A DNA stretch of 7,309 nt from Bacillota bacterium (GTDB lineage Bacteria; Bacillota_A; Clostridia; Acetivibrionales; DUMB01): contig JAMOAC010000104.1 in the NCBI GenBank assembly GCA_023621975.1, positions 1 through 7,309 on the forward strand. The letters run 5' to 3'. The notes beneath the pieces were generated by a model that saw nothing but the letters and a program-made list of their open reading frames with translations, ran no database searches and was not told the DNA's origin. Within the stretch, counting starts at the first letter, position 1. Each line of letters opens with the position of its first letter. Position numbers and translations under genes: made by a program. Below, in pieces: positions 5,849 through 7,309 of the stretch.

Positions 5849-5861
5849 CTATACCTCCTCT
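5849..5861 (-). promoter_or_regulatory. Ribosome binding site of the MalG-type gene inside the upstream coding end
   Basis: The final codons of the MalF-type gene (Glu-Glu-Val-stop, GAGGAGGTATAG) contain GAGGAGG, seven bases before the ATG of the MalG-type gene at 5846. Only two bases separate the genes. A ribosome finishing the first would sit over the start region of the second, which suggests equal, coupled production of the two subunits. Confidence 0.75.
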
Positions 5862-6775
5862 TGCTTGCTGTTAACAGCGCTAAACCGCATAAATGGCACA
5901 CCGAATATCACAAATGATATTGCCATAGCAAGCATTGATATCGCCATCGCATATCCCATCTGATACATTTCAAATCCGTTTTTGTAAGCATATATGCTTA
6001 TTGATAATGTAGAATTAGCGGGTCCACCCTGGGTAAGGGAAAATATGATATCAAATACTTTTATGGTATCTACACCGCTTATTATAAGTATTACCATATA
6101 AACCTTGGTCAACAGGGGTAAACTTATATTAAAAAAAGTACGTATTTCCCCGGCCCCGTCAATATAAGCTGCTTCATACAAGTCTTTGGATATTGATACC
6201 AAACCTGCTGTTATAACAATTATTACAAATGGTGTTATCTGCCACCAATGTGCTATGATTACCGAAATAAGTGCCGTTGAAGGATCAGTCGTTCCGGGAA
6301 AATGATTTACCCCAATACCAAAAAAACTTAGGATCCAATATAGAAATCCTGAAGAAGGGTCGTACATATATCTCCAGATTAGTCCTACTATAATAGGAGA
6401 TATCAGAAGAGGCATGGAAAACACTGCACGTAAAATTCTTCCGTATTTTGTTCTTACTTTAAGCAGCAAAACAGCAATTAATGTACCTATTATTAAATCA
6501 CCTGCAGTTGCACCTATTGAAAAAAATATGGTATTTAATACGCTCTTCCATACCGTCCTGTCGTTAAATAACTTCAAATAATTGCCCAGCCCTACAAAAT
6601 CTTCAGCCTTCAAAGCTTTTCCTATATCATAATTGAATAAACTGAAGTAAACACCATAAAACAACGGAATAATCATTACAACAAGAACAATTAACAATGT
6701 AGGGAGCATGAGCAAAAACGGCAATAACTCCCCTTTTTCAAGACTGAAAAAATTATATTTTCTTGCTGCTCTCAT
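5849..6775 (-). CDS. Carbohydrate ABC transporter permease, MalF type (CUT1)
   Basis: This is the first membrane subunit of the importer, 308 residues from the preferred start. The N terminus is basic, and six membrane segments are suggested (about 18-42, 82-106, 118-138, 168-193, 222-240 and 274-296). The EAA loop reads EAAYIDGAGEIRTFFNISLP (201-220), with the invariant Asp206-Gly207-Ala208 and Leu219-Pro220. TQGGPANST (248-256) is the usual MalF-type signature. The frame is open upstream to a TTG at 6802 without a ribosome binding site; the ATG at 6775 has GGCGGTG with GGCGG eight bases away, weak but the best available. The last codons, GAG GAG GTA TAG, double as the ribosome binding site of the next gene, giving tight coupling. 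A 104-bp gap with a hairpin separates it from the binding-protein gene. It probably pairs with the MalG-type subunit and an ATPase encoded elsewhere. Confidence 0.94.
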   Translation of the reverse strand: MRAARKYNFFSLEKGELLPFLLMLPTLLIVLVVMIIPLFYGVYFSLFNYDIGKALKAEDFVGLGNYLKLFNDRTVWKSVLNTIFFSIGATAGDLIIGTLIAVLLLKVRTKYGRILRAVFSMPLLISPIIVGLIWRYMYDPSSGFLYWILSFFGIGVNHFPGTTDPSTALISVIIAHWWQITPFVIIVITAGLVSISKDLYEAAYIDGAGEIRTFFNISLPLLTKVYMVILIISGVDTIKVFDIIFSLTQGGPANSTLSISIYAYKNGFEMYQMGYAMAISMLAMAISFVIFGVPFMRFSAVNSKQEEV

Positions 6776-6826
6776 ATTCAACACCGCCGTTTCTAAAAGC
6801 AAGTCTATAACAATTAGTACTATACA

Positions 6827-6861
6827 GATACTCAGTCCGGTATACCACCGGACTGAGTATC
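6827..6861. other. Perfect 15-bp hairpin between the binding-protein and permease genes
   Basis: Positions 6827-6841 (GATACTCAGTCCGGT) are exactly complementary to 6847-6861, with a five-base loop. On the minus strand it begins 19 bases after the binding-protein stop codon and ends about 50 bases before the permease ATG. No T tract follows it on the minus strand (TGTATAGTAC), so it is unlikely to be a full terminator. By analogy with the malE-malF gap of enteric bacteria, it probably protects the upstream mRNA end, so that the binding protein is made in excess over the permeases. Partial termination is the alternative. Confidence 0.75.
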
Positions 6862-6879
6862 CGCAGGATAAAGTTTCGT

Positions 6880-7309
6880 TTATTTTACAACATCTTTTAG
6901 CTTATTTTGAAGTTCTGTGAAAACTTCTTTTACAGGTCTGTCAGTTGTTGCTATGATTGAGAGTGCTTCGTTTAACGGCTCAAATATCTGTGCAGCTGAA
7001 GCTGATGTAGGTTGTGTCTTTGCATTTTCAAGAGTAGCACTTGTTGCGGGAAGGAACGGAATTTTGGCAACAACCTCACTGTCTTCTGCAAGGGAAGTAA
7101 TTGCAGTAATCTGACCATTCATAAGCGCCTGTTTCTTTTCTATTTCAGGGCTGGTAAGCCATAATGCCAATTTAGCAGCTGCTTCAGGGTTTTTACTGTT
7201 ATTTGCAACAGCCCATGACCAGTAGCTTACACATCCTGCAACCTCATTTTTACCAGGAACAGGTGCATATCCTACCTTGTCTACTATTTTGGACATCTCA
7301 GGATTTGAA
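6880..7309 (-). CDS. Extracellular sugar-binding protein of ABC transporter, C-terminal part only
   Basis: Only the last 142 residues lie in the window; the frame remains open through the right edge, so the N terminus, signal peptide and lipobox are missing. The visible part fits family 1 extracellular solute-binding proteins. VGYAPVPG is the typical late motif before the last ligand-contact region, followed by SYWSWAVANNSKNPEAAAKLALWLTSPEIEKK, a block found in this family in which a Trp-rich segment precedes the AAxxxxxWLTS helix. The C-terminal helix region (EPLNEALSIIATTDRPVKEVFTELQNKLKDVV) is also standard. The protein would sit outside the membrane, probably as a lipoprotein, and deliver sugar to the two permeases encoded downstream. 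A hairpin follows its stop codon. The internal ATG at 7296 is not a start; the preceding in-frame residues Ser-Asn-Pro-Glu continue the protein. Ligand identity cannot be inferred from this fragment. Confidence 0.88.
   Translation of the reverse strand, partial: SNPEMSKIVDKVGYAPVPGKNEVAGCVSYWSWAVANNSKNPEAAAKLALWLTSPEIEKKQALMNGQITAITSLAEDSEVVAKIPFLPATSATLENAKTQPTSASAAQIFEPLNEALSIIATTDRPVKEVFTELQNKLKDVVK

Noticed and set aside
6776..6802. Longer MalF-type permease starting at TTG 6802
   Set aside because: No ribosome binding site is seen before the TTG, and the extra nine residues do not match the usual start of the family; the ATG at 6775 has at least a weak site.
6827..6861. Intrinsic terminator after the binding-protein gene
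   Set aside because: The stem is perfect but is not followed by a T tract on either strand, so it is listed as a hairpin of other function.

Overview
The window looks like a chromosomal stretch from a low-GC Gram-positive anaerobe, most likely in class Clostridia. The reasons are AT-rich DNA, strong AGGAGG-type ribosome binding sites, a CUT1-type sugar importer with no ATPase gene next to it, an AraC-controlled glycoside hydrolase locus, and palindromes of a GGGGACGGTTC type that I recall from clostridial genomes. Genus and species cannot be settled from this sequence alone.

Layout. Positions 1-220 hold a repeat-derived palindrome, a probable bidirectional terminator and a short tandem repeat, with no gene. 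fabZ (221-658, minus) is a fatty-acid synthesis gene standing alone with its own promoter. Positions 659-826 carry that promoter, a degenerate relative of the first repeat and a probable terminator. A Gfo/Idh/MocA-family oxidoreductase (827-1885, minus) is divergent from an AraC-family regulator (2071-2952, plus). Their 185-bp shared control region contains overlapping promoter elements, a 32-bp-spaced direct repeat and an imperfect palindrome. The regulator converges, with a 9-bp gap, on a minus-strand operon read from right to left: sugar-binding protein (5' end beyond the window), MalF-type permease, MalG-type permease, and a cytoplasmic GH42-type glycosidase. A perfect 15-bp hairpin lies between the binding-protein gene and the first permease gene.

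Inferred joint function. The binding protein and two permeases would import a small oligosaccharide or glycoside, using an ATPase encoded elsewhere. The GH42-type enzyme would hydrolyse it inside the cell. The oxidoreductase may act on the sugar or glycoside, and the AraC regulator probably controls one or both flanking units. The substrate cannot be read from the sequence; a beta-galactoside is the family default.

I found no sign of a wholly new system. The points most worth a second look are the GH42 enzyme with an apparently incomplete metal-binding cysteine cluster, the hairpin in the transporter operon, the structured control region between the oxidoreductase and regulator genes, and the repeat relatives on both sides of fabZ.
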